The notes beneath the pieces are model-generated. The model worked only from the letters and a program-made list of their open reading frames with translations, was not told where the DNA came from and did not search any database. The position numbers were made by a program, and so were the translations under genes. A stretch of 64,000 nt of DNA from Incurvaria masculella (taxonomy: Eukaryota > Arthropoda > Insecta > Lepidoptera > Incurvariidae), in the NCBI GenBank assembly GCA_946894095.1, contig OX335656.1:2805001-2869000 (forward strand), given 5' to 3'. This document shows, piece after piece, positions 45,501 through 58,484 of the stretch; positions within the stretch are counted from its first letter, which is position 1, and each line of letters opens with the position of its first letter.

Positions 45501-47759
45501 CGAACATCAGTGGAAGCTATCCGTCAAGTTCAAGCTATAGTGTTTCCTAATATCCGGAATAAATCCTACCTATCAGTGCTCTTAAATGTTTGCGTTGATC
45601 AAACATTCGATTCACAAATACTGAATGATTCTTCTCCATCAGACCTTATAGTGAATCGAAAATTATGAACACAATTGTTATCCATATCTCTCTCGTTTGT
45701 CATTTGACAAAATAATAAAATTCGCCCTTCGCTAAGATGCGTTCCTATTGTTAGTTTAGAATTCACTACCTAACACTCCTACAGTGAGGTGTCAAGTATT
45801 ATTTAAATATGTCCTTCCTAATGATGTCTCCAATGACATTATTTAAATTCCAGAAAATAATCATTTTCCTGAAATGTTCATTACATAATTCACTTCCTAA
45901 AGAGGCTGTAAAAATATTGAAAAATTTGCCAGGTGCAAATCCTATCATTTAAGTGAGTGAAATTTCCCTAGATTCAAGTATACGTCGTCTTTCGTGTCCC
46001 TAATTCTTCACGCTTTCATACTTGGTAAATATTCACTCATATTTACTTTATTTATATTATCCCCCTTTATTCACGTTACCTAACATATATTCATTATATA
46101 GACTAGATTAGACGACCTCCTTTTTCCTAAGAAGTGTACGCCAAAAAAGAGTGAGCAAATAGCCACCCAAAATAGAACAAATTTGAGTACAAGAATGTAT
46201 TCAATATGTATTTAAGTAATACATTCTAGACAAGTTAATGTAAACCTCCCTTTATTCACGTTACCTAACGTTTATTTTATCATCATATATTAATCATTTT
46301 ATCATTTATATCATCAATTATTATCCCCATTATTCATGTTAACACACGTATATTCATTATATAGACTAGTTTAGACGACCTCCTTTTTCCTAAGAAGTGT
46401 ACGCAAAAAAAGAGTGAGCAAATAGCCACCCAAAATAGAGCAAATTTGAGTACAAGACTGTACTCAATATGTCTAGACAAGTTAATGTAAACCTCCCTTT
46501 CTCTAAGGAGAGTTCACTATGGAGCAAGCTGCTTCCCCAAAAAATTTTGAGTATAAGAGAGTACTCAATATGTATTTTAATCCATACATTATAGTCAAGA
46601 ATAACGTAAAACCCTTTTTTCTTAAAGAGTATTTATACACAAGGTTAAGCACAGAGCTTACACAAACTAGATTAAATTAGCATCCAACTAATTACTCAAT
46701 ATTTAACTAAATCTAAACTAATATAATCTAAACTACACGAGCTATACAAAAAGCACTACGTTAAAGCAGCCAAATGAAATATACATTACACCCTTATTTT
46801 GGAACGTTTAAAGGGAAACTATTGTATAGTTTAATTAGGTTTTTATAATATCGCTGACATGAATTATACCCACGCTTGTTCCGTCAACATTCCCTAAATA
46901 TAAGTATTTTTTTGAGTTTTGTTTTATAACGATTGACTTAATAAACGTGGAGATAGTTTATTTGAAAAAAAAACTTTGCTCCATCATATAGTACCTATAA
47001 TCAAATAAATCTCAATTAAAGCATGAAGTCCTAAGAACCTCCTGGCATATCAGTTTGATAATAAAATATTTTGTTTATAATCCCCGTTTATATTTATTTT
47101 AATCAAGTTATAGCACAATCAGTTCAAGTTCAGTTAAGACATGAAGTCTTAAAATCAAACTGGCATGGCACCTTGTTTGTAAAATATTTTGTGTATAGTC
47201 ACCATTCGTGCTTGTTTCATATGTATCGAATAAGTATCTCATTAACCATACACAATATGATTCGTGACAAACAGCAATACACAGTTGAGATATCCCACCT
47301 TTGTTTACATTAAACGTATAAACGAATAGCCCAAACTATTCGACGAGTAATAAGCGGACGTCAAACGACATACGCTGTCATTCTTTGTTATCAATTCAAT
47401 GTCAATAGATATTTGGCATGTAAATACGCATCGGATCAAAGTGAATAGTAAATATTTTATGTCTCATAAAGTAAATTAAAGACCACGCAATTAAATTAAA
47501 ACGCATAAACGATATTTGCCGAACTAAATTCCGAAAATTAATAAGTCGCAGGAGAAAGGAAAAGTGCAAACGCAAAAATTCACCGATCGCGGTACATAAT
47601 CACGAAGGCAAATGTGATATGTACTAAATATAAATTACATAGTACGTATATACGCGGGGTGAAATAAAGTCACCAAATTTAGACGAGATGGAAATATAGG
47701 ATGGAAAAATCAAATATTTTCTCAAATCCTCCGATCACACAGATGCATAGGAATAATTT

Positions 47760-47777
47760 TTTATAGATTGAGCGCCA
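47760..47777 (-). other. Primer-binding-site-like sequence
   Basis: The minus strand reads TGGCGCTCAATCTATAAA two bases after the LTR end. TGGCGC is the common beginning of insect LTR-element primer sites (complement of a tRNA 3' end). The matching tRNA was not identified. The same site occurs at 52829-52846. Confidence 0.6.
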
Positions 47778-47779
47778 GA

Positions 47780-48785
47780 TGTAGGGTTCGTTATTGGTGG
47801 TGTGGGTGGTGCGTGTAGAAGGTGGTGAGTGAGGATGTAAAGGTTTTGTCTCCTCCACGGCGACTTGCTAGATATCTAGGAAATGCAGGTGACGTGTAGA
47901 GCATTCCTCAATCTCGATGCCTCGGGTCGCTCAGTCGGAAGCTCAGGGTGCAGGGTCGAAGCTACGGAAGAAAATACGTACAAACCCTACCTAATCTATG
48001 CATCTGCTTGGAGAGGACTTTTGAGGAAATATTCAAACACACTGGATGAAGGTGAAGTGATGTTTATTGAAGTTTATTATTGCACAAACAGAAGTGTAAA
48101 ACTGTTAGGCTGATGCGACATACCGATGAAGTTCTAGTCCTACCGCCGGTCTCGTTTGTAGGGTCTTCGTCCCGCTCCTCAGATGAAACTGGAACTGGTC
48201 GGACGGCTACAGGCTCCCTGCTCCAACTCCGCTCTCATCAACTGGCTGACTCCAAACACCACCGGAATAAACTGCACAGCCTCTACACTTGGTCTCTTAT
48301 GAGAACCTGATCAAAGAGTCATAAGGTCTTTCACGGGCCGCGTGATCTGACTCGCACACCACTTGGTGTCGAGGATACGGCGGACACTCGCGGGAGGACT
48401 TCCCTCAGGGTGCAGCTGCGTCGAAGGCCAGAGGCGAGATCCTCACACCATTCCGATTGGTGGGGATTCCTTCAAGATGGCGCTGCAAAAACGCGATAAA
48501 AGCTCTCAACGGAGCTCTGGTCTGTACGGGCGCGGGAGTCGAACTGAACCCAATATTTTCATTTTCAGTTCAGTGATATTCTCCTGTTTTTATTTTTATT
48601 TTTCCGGAATCTTCCAAACTTGTCACGTTCCCATGGCAACGTTTCGAAATTTGAGACTCCTAGTGTGTCCTCTCTTGATTGGCTTTTTCATATTTTTCTT
48701 TCTTCATCCATAGACAGTTGTCTATGGGCAACCTATATTTTACTTGCCGCGGAAATAAAGACAATACTAAATATAACATCCTACA
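47780..48785 (-). repeat. LTR 2 (middle LTR)
   Basis: 1,006 bp. Its first 70 bp match LTR 3 rather than LTR 1, and the remainder matches both. This is the pattern expected if it is a hybrid formed by exchange between the two original LTRs. Confidence 0.85.
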
Positions 48786-51700
48786 TATATCCCTATTTTC
48801 AGTTTAAAAAAAAATAATGAAAAAAAAAGAAAGAAAACACCCTATCATAGAATTATAACTTTAACAAAGTGTTATCATATACATTTTAAATCCAATCAAA
48901 GCTATCTAATCCTAATCCCTTAAAATTTTACAATATTAACAATTTTTTTTTTATTTTTTTTTTTGGGATTTCAAAATTAAATTCTCTTTACGATTATGCA
49001 TCAGAATGTTTTATAAACCTACTAAACTTTCATTCTTAATTAATCATCTAAGTGTACTTAGAGTAAGGCTTTGACAAACAGCAAAAGTATAATCTGTTTA
49101 AAGTTTCAGTTGCTTACTGCAAATAAAGTTTTATCAATGCAAAAATTTTCTAATTATTTGAACGAAAGCTGCTTAAGTTGGAACAATGCAAAATTTTCCT
49201 AATTCTTTGAACAAACATAGCTGGAAGTGAATTTATGCTCGAATTGAAAATTTCGAACAAGTTTGTATTAAATCTTTAACAGAATTTAAAAAGAATATCT
49301 TGATCACAAGGAAAAAACATTCACTAACTTTATATAGAATATCCAAAACATAAAAAAAAAAATCGACTATGTTTTCAGGGAAGCACATCATAATATTAAA
49401 AATTTAAAAAAAAAATTAAATAAAAAATAGTTCGACTACCCCCCAGATTTTGTTAAGTTTCAAACAAGAAGTTGTTCTAATAAACAGCTGAGCTCATTAA
49501 AATTCAAAAACTGAAAGTTTTCAGACCGAAAATCTCAGCGATAATTGAATGCAGTTATAATTACCGATAGGTACTTAATGACTCTTCATATTTACTAGTA
49601 AGTAAATTTTCAAATTACAGAGAATAACCCATTAGACTTTATAACATTCGGACTTTAAAATTCTCAGCGAAAATCCCATATCTTAACAATTAATAATTTT
49701 TTTTTTACTAATTGACAATATTTAAAAATAATGAAATGAAGATGAATGAAAGTAGAATTAAATTCAAATTCAATGCCAAAGTGGCTTATTACTTGCGCAT
49801 TCGCGCATCTAATAAATTAAGTCAATATAAATATCTCTTTTAAACTTCAAAGAGATCTGTCTGTGTTTTCCATCCAATCAGTTCAGAATGGTTGACCATT
49901 CAGTATAGCTATAGAGACATTAAAAAAGTTAAAAAGAATGGTTCGATTTAATGAAATTAAAATAGTAAAATTATTTAAATTATTCTTTGAAAAGAAAATC
50001 GAACCATTAGTACAGTACAATATATTGGGCTGTTGAAATTAAACAAGGATTCAATTTTAATGATACATACCTTATGTATGGATCAAAAAAAATGTTTTTC
50101 TTAATCATTTAGTAAAAAGTAGATCAACAGTATAATCCAATATATTGGTTTATAGGCAATTCAGTTAGTAATATTGTTATCATAAATTCCGTCTTTTTTT
50201 TTTTTTTTACTAATTGTCAATATTTTTTTTTAATAATTTTTTTTTTTACTAATTGACAATATTTAATTTTTTTTAATACTTTTTTTTTTACTAATTGTCA
50301 ATATATATTTTTTTTTAATTATTTTTTTTTTTTTTACTAATTGACAATATTTAATTTTTTTTTTATACTTTCATTTTTTTACTAATTGGCAATTTTTTTT
50401 TTATTCTGATTTTTTTTTTATTACTGAACTGAATTATATATATATCTATATATATATGTCTTCGGCGAGTAAGCTTCGACGAGTTATTTCCGACGAGTTG
50501 ACACCGACACTTCGGCGAGTAGGCTTCGACGAGTTGTTCCCGACGAGTTGACACCGACACTTCGGCGATCGAACATCAGTGGAAGCTATCCGTCAAGTTC
50601 AAGCTATAGTGTTTCCTAATATCCGGAATAAATCCTACCTATCAGTGCTCTTAAATGTTTGCGTTGATCAAACATTCGATTCACAAATACTGAATGATTC
50701 TTCTCCATCAGACCTTATAGTGAATCGAAAATTATGAACACAATTGTTATCCATATCTCTCTCGTTTGTCATTTGACAAAATAATAAAATTCGCCCTTCG
50801 CTAAGATGCGTTCCTATTGTTAGTTTAGAATTCACTACCTAACACTCCTACAGTGAGGTGTCAAGTATTATTTAAATATGTCCTTCCTAATGATGTCTCC
50901 AATGACATTATTTAAATTCCAGAAAATAATCATTTTCCTGAAATGTTCATTACATAATTCACTTCCTAAAGAGGCTGTAAAAATATTGAAAAATTTGCCA
51001 GGTGCAAATCCTATCATTTAAGTGAGTGAAATTTCCCTAGATTCAAGTATACGTCGTCTTTCGTGTCCCTAATTCTTCACGCTTTCATACTTGGTAAATA
51101 TTCACTCATATTTACTTTATTTATATTATCCCCCTTTATTCACGTTACCTAACATATATTCATTATATAGACTAGATTAGACGACCTCCTTTTTCCTAAG
51201 AAGTGTACGCCAAAAAAGAGTGAGCAAATAGCCACCCAAAATAGAACAAATTTGAGTACAAGAATGTATTCAATATGTATTTAAGTAATACATTCTAGAC
51301 AAGTTAATGTAAACCTCCCTTTATTCACGTTACCTAACGTTTATTTTATCATCATATATTAATCATTTTATCATTTATATCATCAATTATTATCCCCATT
51401 ATTCATGTTAACACACGTATATTCATTATATAGACTAGTTTAGACGACCTCCTTTTTCCTAAGAAGTGTACGCAAAAAAAGAGTGAGCAAATAGCCACCC
51501 AAAATAGAGCAAATTTGAGTACAAGACTGTACTCAATATGTCTAGACAAGTTAATGTAAACCTCCCTTTCTCTAAGGAGAGTTCACTATGGAGCAAGCTG
51601 CTTCCCCAAAAAATTTTGAGTATAAGAGAGTACTCAATATGTATTTTAATCCATACATTATAGTCAAGAATAACGTAAAACCCTTTTTTCTTAAAGAGTA

Positions 51701-52848
51701 TTTATACACAAGGTTAAGCACAGAGCTTACACAAACTAGATTAAATTAGCATCCAACTAATTACTCAATATTTAACTAAATCTAAACTAATATAATCTAA
51801 ACTACACGAGCTATACAAAAAGCACTACGTTAAAGCAGCCAAATGAAATATACATTACACCCTTATTTTGGAACGTTTAAAGGGAAACTATTGTATAGTT
51901 TAATTAGGTTTTTATAATATCGCTGACATGAATTATACCCACGCTTGTTCCGTCAACATTCCCTAAATATAAGTATTTTTTTGAGTTTTGTTTTATAACG
52001 ATTGACTTAATAAACGTGGAGATAGTTTATTTGAAAAAAAAACTTTGCTCCATCATATAGTACCTATAATCAAATAAATCTCAATTAAAGCATGAAGTCC
52101 TAAGAACCTCCTGGCATATCAGTTTGATAATAAAATATTTTGTTTATAATCCCCGTTTATATTTATTTTAATCAAGTTATAGCACAATCAGTTCAAGTTC
52201 AGTTAAGACATGAAGTCTTAAAATCAAACTGGCATGGCACCTTGTTTGTAAAATATTTTGTGTATAGTCACCATTCGTGCTTGTTTCATATGTATCGAAT
52301 AAGTATCTCATTAACCATACACAATATGATTCGTGACAAACAGCAATACACAGTTGAGATATCCCACCTTTGTTTACATTAAACGTATAAACGAATAGCC
52401 CAAACTATTCGACGAGTAATAAGCGGACGTCAAACGACATACGCTGTCATTCTTTGTTATCAATTCAATGTCAATAGATATTTGGCATGTAAATACGCAT
52501 CGGATCAAAGTGAATAGTAAATATTTTATGTCTCATAAAGTAAATTAAAGACCACGCAATTAAATTAAAACGCATAAACGATATTTGCCGAACTAAATTC
52601 CGAAAATTAATAAGTCGCAGGAGAAAGGAAAAGTGCAAACGCAAAAATTCACCGATCGCGGTACATAATCACGAAGGCAAATGTGATATGTACTAAATAT
52701 AAATTACATAGTACGTATATACGCGGGGTGAAATAAAGTCACCAAATTTAGACGAGATGGAAATATAGGATGGAAAAATCAAATATTTTCTCAAATCCTC
52801 CGATCACACAGATGCATAGGAATAATTTTTTATAGATTGAGCGCCAGA
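48786..52848 (-). mobile_element. Internal region, copy near LTR 3
   Basis: Appears identical to 43717-47779 over its length, including homopolymer lengths (all landmarks are displaced by exactly 5,069 bp). The PBS-like site is at 52829-52846 (minus). Such identity means very recent duplication or assembly error. Confidence 0.75.
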
Positions 52849-53854
52849 TGTAGGGTTCGTTATTGGTGGTGTGGGTGGTGCGTGTAGAAGGTGGTGAGTG
52901 AGGATGTAAAGGTTTTGTCTCCTCCACGGCGACTTGCTAGATATCTAGGAAATGCAGGTGACGTGTAGAGCATTCCTCAATCTCGATGCCTCGGGTCGCT
53001 CAGTCGGAAGCTCAGGGTGCAGGGTCGAAGCTACGGAAGAAAATACGTACAAACCCTACCTAATCTATGCATCTGCTTGGAGAGGACTTTTGAGGAAATA
53101 TTCAAACACACTGGATGAAGGTGAAGTGATGTTTATTGAAGTTTATTATTGCACAAACAGAAGTGTAAAACTGTTAGGCTGATGCGACATACCGATGAAG
53201 TTCTAGTCCTACCGCCGGTCTCGTTTGTAGGGTCTTCGTCCCGCTCCTCAGATGAAACTGGAACTGGTCGGACGGCTACAGGCTCCCTGCTCCAACTCCG
53301 CTCTCATCAACTGGCTGACTCCAAACACCACCGGAATAAACTGCACAGCCTCTACACTTGGTCTCTTATGAGAACCTGATCAAAGAGTCATAAGGTCTTT
53401 CACGGGCCGCGTGATCTGACTCGCACACCACTTGGTGTCGAGGATACGGCGGACACTCGCGGGAGGACTTCCCTCAGGGTGCAGCTGCGTCGAAGGCCAG
53501 AGGCGAGATCCTCACACCATTCCGATTGGTGGGGATTCCTTCAAGATGGCGCTGCAAAAACGCGATAAAAGCTCTCAACGGAGCTCTGGTCTGTACGGGC
53601 GCGGGAGTCGAACTGAACCCAATATTTTCATTTTCAGTTCAGTGATATTCTCCTGTTTTTATTTTTATTTTTCCGGAATCTTCCAAACTTGTCACGTTCC
53701 CATGGCAACGTTTCGAAATTTGAGACTCCTAGTGTGTCCTCTCTTGATTGGCTTTTTCATATTTTTCTTTCTTCATCCATAGACAGTTGTCTATGGGCAA
53801 CCTATATTTTACTTGCCGCGGAAATAAAGACAATACTAAATATAACATCCTACA
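52849..53854 (-). repeat. LTR 3 (5' LTR of the minus-strand element)
   Basis: 1,006 bp, TGTAGGGTT to CATCCTACA. It is followed by CAAT (53855-53858), the right target duplication, and then by sequence unlike the internal region, which marks the outer edge of the insertion. Confidence 0.85.
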
Positions 53855-53858
53855 CAAT
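53855..53858. repeat. Target site duplication CAAT (right)
   Basis: Partner of 42698-42701. Confidence 0.75.
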
Positions 53859-55000
53859 ATACTTCATTATAGAAGTAGAAGTTATGTAACAAAAGTAAAA
53901 TGACGTATTCAAGCGAACTTTTAAGATGGCAATGATTAACAAATAAAATATAAAACATCGCTGTCGGGCAACAAATTCAAGACCTGAGGCAAGGCCCCTA
54001 ACCACCAAAGATATATAGTAAAGGTACATGCTTCGCTTAGTAATGCCTTCTGGGAATCACAGCGAGCAAGCGGTGTATACTGGCGAGCAAAGCTGATTAA
54101 TTCGTAGACCTTCCATTCTCGTGTTTTTGGATGAATGTACACTTTACCTTGAGTCAACAATTAAGCATTTACATCAACATCAAATACTAACGACGACCTT
54201 TTAGAATGTCCATAAGACTTTTTTATATTCTGGCAAGTCCTCGAGTGGCGAAGTATATCCGCCGAAGAGTAATCACTGCGTAATGGAACGTTCGTCGCGA
54301 GTGACACGCTCAGGTGGCGCCATTTTGTCGCAGAGTGCTCTTCTCAATTCGCGACCGGACAATGGCGCTTCGACGCGGTCTTTTTATTCAATTTGTCGTA
54401 CACGGGGTTTCCCTGAATAATGTACGAAGCACGTGAAGGTCGTTAGCGGGTATCGGCGACCGTTTCCGTCATATTTCACTGTCGCGGAGCACAATGCCGC
54501 GTGGGAGACGCTCGTCGCGTCGCGTCCCCGCGTATTGCGCACTCAGGGCGGGGGGAACGCTCGAGCCTTCTTTTTATTCCGCGTACGTGACTGTTTTTAC
54601 GTAGCGCGGAGGAGTTTTGTCGCGAAAGGGATGGAAATTTGTGAGTTGTAACCGGTCTTGAATGTTGTTTAAGTAATAGACTGTGGTTGACGTCGCGGCG
54701 CGGCTGCCGACAAAATTCTCCGTCTGCCGACCCTGGGGAAAACCTCGTCACGACCGCCTTTGTGAGCAAAGAAGCCGGGGGTTTATTGACACGAATCTCA
54801 AAGGTAAAAGTACGTCGTTACTTTATGTACATCCAAACGAAATTATTAATGCGGATTGAAATACACCCTACTTTATATGTTTGTACGCATAAGTAATGTT
54901 TTTTAATCTGCCGTCTTATATATTCTCGGTGGAACTAAAAAGGAAGAAGATTTCGCACCAACATTGACGTATAAAACAAGAATTTTTATTTTCTGATATT
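53859..55000. other. Intronic DNA with mildly GC-rich segment
   Basis: At 54280-54790 the composition rises (for example CGCGTCGCGTCCCCGCG near 54516). Overlapping open frames on both strands (54433-54651, 54476-54769, 54687-54896) show no recognisable domain. Possible regulatory island. No gene called. Confidence 0.35.
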
Positions 55001-55230
55001 GGCTTACCACAGTTATATTCGCAGACAGTCCATCCTCAGGAAGATTGCGTGCTCGCTGCTGGGCGCGCGTTTAACATAATTATATGTCGAATTTATAGCC
55101 TACCCTCGGCCACATATTCAACAGTGGTTTGTCAAACGCGCGCACATCCGCTCGCAGCTCACTCGCCCTGAGGATGAATTGGACCAGTCAATTCGAAACA
55201 TCTGCTACTACCACTGCCGTGGTACTAAAA
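55001..55230. repeat. GGCTTACCACAG repeat fragment
   Basis: GGCTTACCACAG at 55001 repeats the start of the 34117 element. GACCAGTCAATTCGAAACAT and CTACCACTGCCGTGG follow farther on. It is probably a remnant of the same group as 34098-34206. Boundaries uncertain. Confidence 0.3.
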
Positions 55231-55884
55231 TGCCGTGGCATAGGTCATTTGAGAATCATTTATTATTGTACGCTATTTGCCAATTATTAATGTATCGCGG
55301 GTTTGATAGCAAATCTTTCAACTAAAACTCTATGCCCCAGCCGTATCGACTTCACAACAGGTAGGGTTAATACATTTATCGTCGTTATTTTCTCGCATTT
55401 CACAAGGAACGGGGCCCAGTCAGCAGTAAACCGTCGCATGTTAGGCGCACGAACAATAGTTTTTTCGAGTCGGCCCGTAGCGTGCTGCGGCTGACGCCGA
55501 GGCGTTAAATATAAGTGTTAGTATGCTAATAACGAGAATTTGTTGGGAATTACACAAGCTGCGGGCGAAGAACTATTCAGGGTATTTGGGTCGCGCCAGG
55601 TGGATTACTATCGGCGCGAAAACCGAGAACGGTTTTGTTTCGTTCCGCAAAGTCCCGTCGCGACGACAGAAGGTTGGGGAATTCATTTGCTAGTATCCAA
55701 TTTACATGACTTGATATAAGCTGTATTCCCAATTAAAAGTGAAATATGCGCGGATTCCAAAGATTAAAATTGTCAACGTCACGCACGCATTATATTTGTG
55801 AATACATTGATGTTGTATTTAACCTAGAAACAGTTTTAACAGACATAATGAAAGAGGTTTAAGCATTGTGAAAATTTACAGACC
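55231..55884. other. Unassigned intronic DNA
   Basis: Nothing recognised. Confidence 0.35.
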
Positions 55885-56137
55885 TGTCCAATTATCTAGC
55901 TAGGTGAAGCGTGGTTTGGTTCTGGATGGGTGACCGTTTTTGACTGTTGAAGCGTGGTTCTAAATCCATGTAAAACTGTAGCGAGTGCCCCTTACTTAAT
56001 AGGTGGTACGGTTGATCCCGTCCAGGTTTTTACTATCGCGTTGAATGGTTCGTTTTCAGTCGTGCAGTATGAGAAAAACCTTGCATGGCACCTCGTTATT
56101 ATCATTACAGTTGGTGTAGGAGACGTCCAGTCTAAAA
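55885..56137 (+). mobile_element. Degenerate 5S-type SINE
   Basis: GTTCTGGATGGGTGACCGTT (5S-like head remnant), AAAACTGTAG, TAGGTGGTACGGTTGATCCC, CTTGCATGGCACCTCGTT and GACGTCCAGTCTAAAAAAAG follow the order of the full SINE but are heavily diverged, with deletions in the body. Confidence 0.65.
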
Positions 56138-58231
56138 AAAGAATATTCCTCGTAAAATATGCTTCATATGAACATGACAAGTTTATTACCAAGACGGTTC
56201 GATAAGAAATCACCATTACGGACGTCATATTGGCGGCAATATCCGTCGATTGCTCTACGAGTATAATGAGCGTATTGTTATCTATTTGTGGGTTACAGGC
56301 GATACCCGTGCAACGTCTAGCGAGCCGCAATCGACCGCCTTTCGGCTGACACACTGAACGCGTCTAACGAGCCATTTCCGTGCGGAAGGCGGGTTCGAAA
56401 CCCGATCGAAGCTTTGCTCAGCCGAAGTCACGATTGCAGGCTGCTGGTGCATAAAATAGTGCTGTCGTCAGTGGACATCCCTGAAAACATATATGCATTT
56501 GCTGTAACCCGTAAAATATAGCTTGGGTCCTGAGACAGCTGTCAGTGACAAGCCTAGGGGTGGGACAATGTTTTAAAGCATAACGATCGATTTTATATTA
56601 ATGTTTTCATCGATATTTGTAATTGATTGAATTGGAATTAAATGTATTGTATTGATATAAAGCAAGATCAATATAAGGTTTCTGAGTCAAGGGAACAATC
56701 CTGCATATTAATAATAAATTCTCGAACACGCCGAGGAATATGACTATTTGCGCAATCCAATCAATTAAGTATGACGATGTATGAAAATTTTTGACAAATA
56801 TATGACAACATTTTAGTAGTAATTATAAAGAATGACGAAATTACGATTACAGCTGTCGTAGGACCAACGCTATATTTAACAAGCTTGGCAGATGCCCGTG
56901 GCCCAGCCCGCGTTAGTTCTCATATTAAATACTCTTATATTCACCTCTTTGGTAATATAGAGTGGTAAGTATAGCTTATATAGATGAAAGGAAGAACTAA
57001 GTAATACGTAAATATAAATTTAATTAAAATCAGATATACGTTCTCAGTTGACGTTGCATTCTACCATGTCACCCTGAAGACCGCTGGATCGACACTGACA
57101 GCTCGGGTAATCCTGTTCGCTCAACGAGGGGTACTATACCTGACGTGCGGAGAAAACCTGAGAGGCTCTTCTAGGGTTTAAAAAAATATATTAGTAAGAC
57201 CCAACTGCGAAAACGGTTCACGTTTTAGTATTGACGAAATGTGCAAGGACAAAAGCGCAGAAAGTAAGTGTATGGGGTGATTTATCTGAACTCTCGTCAC
57301 CTTTGAACGTTACAAATATGGCATCACCTACGTTTATTTTGATTCTATTTTTTAACATAGTAATGAAATACTTAGGCAAAGAAGGGAACATGAAAGTATG
57401 CTTTAATAGCAGACATGTAACAAATAAACAAAAAAACAATAAGATGCAGTTTCTCTGCAATATTCAAAAGCCAAAATACAAAAAAAAAATTGTACATAAA
57501 CGATAGTAAAACAATGAAAATATACTACTGCTAAAAATATACTACACTATGACAATGTTTTCTTCTTAATAGCGTCAAAAAAAAAATTAAAATCTTGAAA
57601 TTTTGTGTCTTACATACCACAACTAAGCCGTATACGCCTGTAAAAACCCTTGCATGGCAACTAATGAGCTAGGCGATGTTCGCGTCTCCGATTACGGTAT
57701 GCGCTGTCGTTCCCGCAAAGCGAGCTCCCGGGAACTGGTCCTCCGCGCCGGGAGAGTTCCTCGGAAAGTATTGCGAGCCGCCTCGGAGCGTTATCGGAAC
57801 GAGCTGCGGAAGTGCGGGCAGATGTCGCGATAGGGCGCCGCATCCATCTCGGCCGGCGACAGTGACTGATCTGCGACTAGACGCCAGTCGCATTCGCGGA
57901 ACCCTCCCTCTCCCGGGTGGCTTTCAGACGTATTCAGACCCTCTGACCGATGGTCCGAATCGACCCGCCGGGGTCCGGGCTCCGACCTCCTTAACCTTTG
58001 ACTACCTTTTATTGAGCGGGCCCAATAATTGATTGAACGGGATTAACGGACATTCCCCGATTGACGCGCGAACTGACCCAAATATCCCGGGCCGATCGGT
58101 GAATTAAACTGCGAAACGGCGATTGGGCGAGACGGCACGTAACTATTGTTCGATCGCAATCGCATTCTTTGAGTTTGTCGATGGATGAATGAATCGCACT
58201 TCGGCTTTAGTGTGACGCAATATATAGAAAC
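56138..58231. other. Unassigned intronic DNA with GC-rich part
   Basis: No supported gene. At 57690-58000 the sequence is GC-rich, with open frames on both strands (57676-58032 plus, 57669-57893 minus) that overlap and show no domain. GCGGGTTCGAAACCC near 56387 resembles a polymerase III B box but has no tRNA context. Confidence 0.35.
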
Positions 58232-58484
58232 ACTAGCTGTGGTACCCGACTCCGCTCGGGTTATTGTCGTTTCGGGCTGATGTCGGGCTGAACCTAACAT
58301 TTTATCTTATATGTCATCCCCTTTTTCACGCTCTTTGAGTTTAATTTTCGCTACAAGAAGTATAATCCCTTTCCCAAGGTCGAACCTCTATACCAAATTT
58401 CATTCAAATTGGTTCAGCGGTTTGGACGCGAAACCGTAACAGACAGACAGGTTTACTTTCGCTATTTATAATATTAGTATGGAT
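58232..58484 (+). mobile_element. ACTAGC...ATTAGTATGGAT dispersed repeat, copy 2 (complete)
   Basis: It starts ACTAGCTGTGGTACCCGACT. It contains CAAATTTCATTCAAATTGGT, TCAGCGGTTTGGACGCGAAA and AACAGACAGACAGG, and finishes TATTTATAATATTAGTATGG. It is about 253 bp and non-coding. The fixed ends and the GACAGACAG core define the family, of which 13152 and 37984 are other members. Confidence 0.65.

Larger units (their letters stand above)
43717..47779 (-). mobile_element. Internal region, copy near LTR 1
   Basis: AT-rich and non-coding on both strands. In plus coordinates it holds T-run-separated TACTAATTG.CAAT motifs (45120-45345), two 50-bp tandem units (45391-45490), an imperfect direct repeat of about 150 bp (46055-46215 and 46321-46475) and another (about 47019 and 47130). 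An inverted pair AATGGTTCGATTT/AAATCGAACCATT lies near 44868 and 44927. The PBS-like site is at 47760-47777 (minus). Confidence 0.75.
42702..53854 (-). mobile_element. Tandem LTR-int-LTR-int-LTR retroelement (LARD-like)
   Basis: Three long terminal repeats separate two identical-looking 4,063-bp internal regions, with a period of 5,069 bp. The whole is flanked by CAAT once on each side, so it behaves as one insertion later expanded (or duplicated in assembly). Orientation is minus: next to the LTRs at 47780 and 52849 the minus strand reads TC-TGGCGCTCAATC, a primer-binding-site-like start. On the other side of the internal region it reads AAAATAGGGATATA, polypurine-like, against the LTR. The internal region has no gag, protease, reverse transcriptase, RNase H or integrase, and the longest frame is about 80 codons. 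It is therefore non-autonomous and needs proteins from another element. Confidence 0.85.

Noticed and set aside
43717..47779. Provirus or autonomous retrotransposon interior
   Set aside because: No gag, protease, reverse transcriptase, integrase or envelope motif in any frame, so it cannot be autonomous.
56370..56405. GCGGGTTCGAAACCC as part of a tRNA gene
   Set aside because: Only a B-box-like palindrome is present. No D arm, anticodon arm or acceptor stem could be laid out upstream.
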